From Bacillota bacterium (lineage in GTDB: Bacteria > Bacillota > Clostridia > Lachnospirales > Lachnospiraceae): DNA of 14,572 nt. Below are positions 14,510 through 14,572 of this stretch, one piece after another (the first letter of the stretch is position 1; the number at the start of each line of letters is the position of its first letter). The position numbers were made by a program, and so were the translations under genes. A model generated the notes under the pieces. It was not told the origin of the DNA. It did no database searches and worked only from the letters and a program-made list of their open reading frames with translations. The stretch lies in assembly GCA_023458855.1 (NCBI GenBank), contig JAEWWQ010000337.1, positions 1 through 14,572 of the forward strand, in the 5' to 3' direction.

Positions 14510-14572
14510 TTATAATTTATATATTTCGTCTGATTTGGGTGGCTCCAGAAATCTTTTTTCATCTCCATTTAT
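14510..14572 (-). CDS. Possible C-terminal end of an upstream gene, partial
   Basis: From the window edge the minus strand reads 20 codons without a stop, ending at TAA 14512-14510 (tail KRFLEPPKSDEIYKL). The stop lies 15 bases ahead of the lrp-type start codon, a normal operon spacing, and the residue mix looks protein-like. Twenty codons are too few for certainty, and I do not recognise the protein. If real, the lrp-type gene has no promoter of its own in the visible 78 bases and is part of a longer operon. Confidence 0.4.
   Translation of the reverse strand: MNGDEKRFLEPPKSDEIYKL

Noticed and set aside
1..14572. CRISPR arrays, tRNA/rRNA genes, transposases, riboswitches
   Set aside because: No regularly spaced repeats, no cloverleaf or rRNA-like sequence, no transposase motif and no known riboswitch core noticed on reading both strands.

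Overview
This window looks like a chromosomal segment of a low-G+C Gram-positive anaerobe of the class Clostridia, most likely family Lachnospiraceae. That placement is an inference from protein motifs, strong Shine-Dalgarno sites and the gene set (RlmD, YhaM, MutS2, OmpR-type two-component pair, TrmL, Lrp-aminotransferase). No species can be named from the sequence alone.

Left part, about 1-3810, is an accessory region. It starts with the N-terminal half of a YafY/WYL-type regulator (minus strand, cut by the window edge) with a perfect palindrome at its promoter. Next come a TetR-type regulator and a small flavodoxin (plus strand), which are richer in G+C than their surroundings. They abut a graveyard of minus-strand relics: an AbiEi antitoxin C-terminal part fused in frame to an AbiEii toxin N-terminal part, then the C-terminal half of a VOC (glyoxalase-fold) protein. 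Upstream of these is an intact-looking DUF1016/YhcG-type PD-(D/E)XK nuclease, with its own promoter overlapping the rlmD stop codon and a perfect inverted repeat lying over that promoter.

Middle part, 3828-7597, is a minus-strand housekeeping operon: an HtrA-like membrane-anchored PDZ protein, the YhaM 3'-5' exoribonuclease and the RlmD-type 23S rRNA uracil methyltransferase. The HtrA-like protein appears to have lost all three catalytic residues, so it is probably a pseudoprotease scaffold. Back to back with it, from 7752, a plus-strand operon encodes MutS2, an OmpR-type response regulator and its membrane histidine kinase. It ends at a bidirectional terminator near 12287-12326.

Right part, 12325-14572, is a minus-strand operon of an Lrp/AsnC regulator, a PLP aminotransferase (4-base overlap) and the tRNA methyltransferase TrmL, all converging on the same terminator. 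The last 63 bases may be the tail of a further upstream gene.

I found no rRNA or tRNA gene, no CRISPR array and no intact transposase. I do not see a clearly new multi-gene system. The most interesting items are the catalytically degenerate HtrA protein, the nuclease gene with its palindromic promoter beside toxin-antitoxin relics, and the TetR gene whose expected start codon reads ATC.
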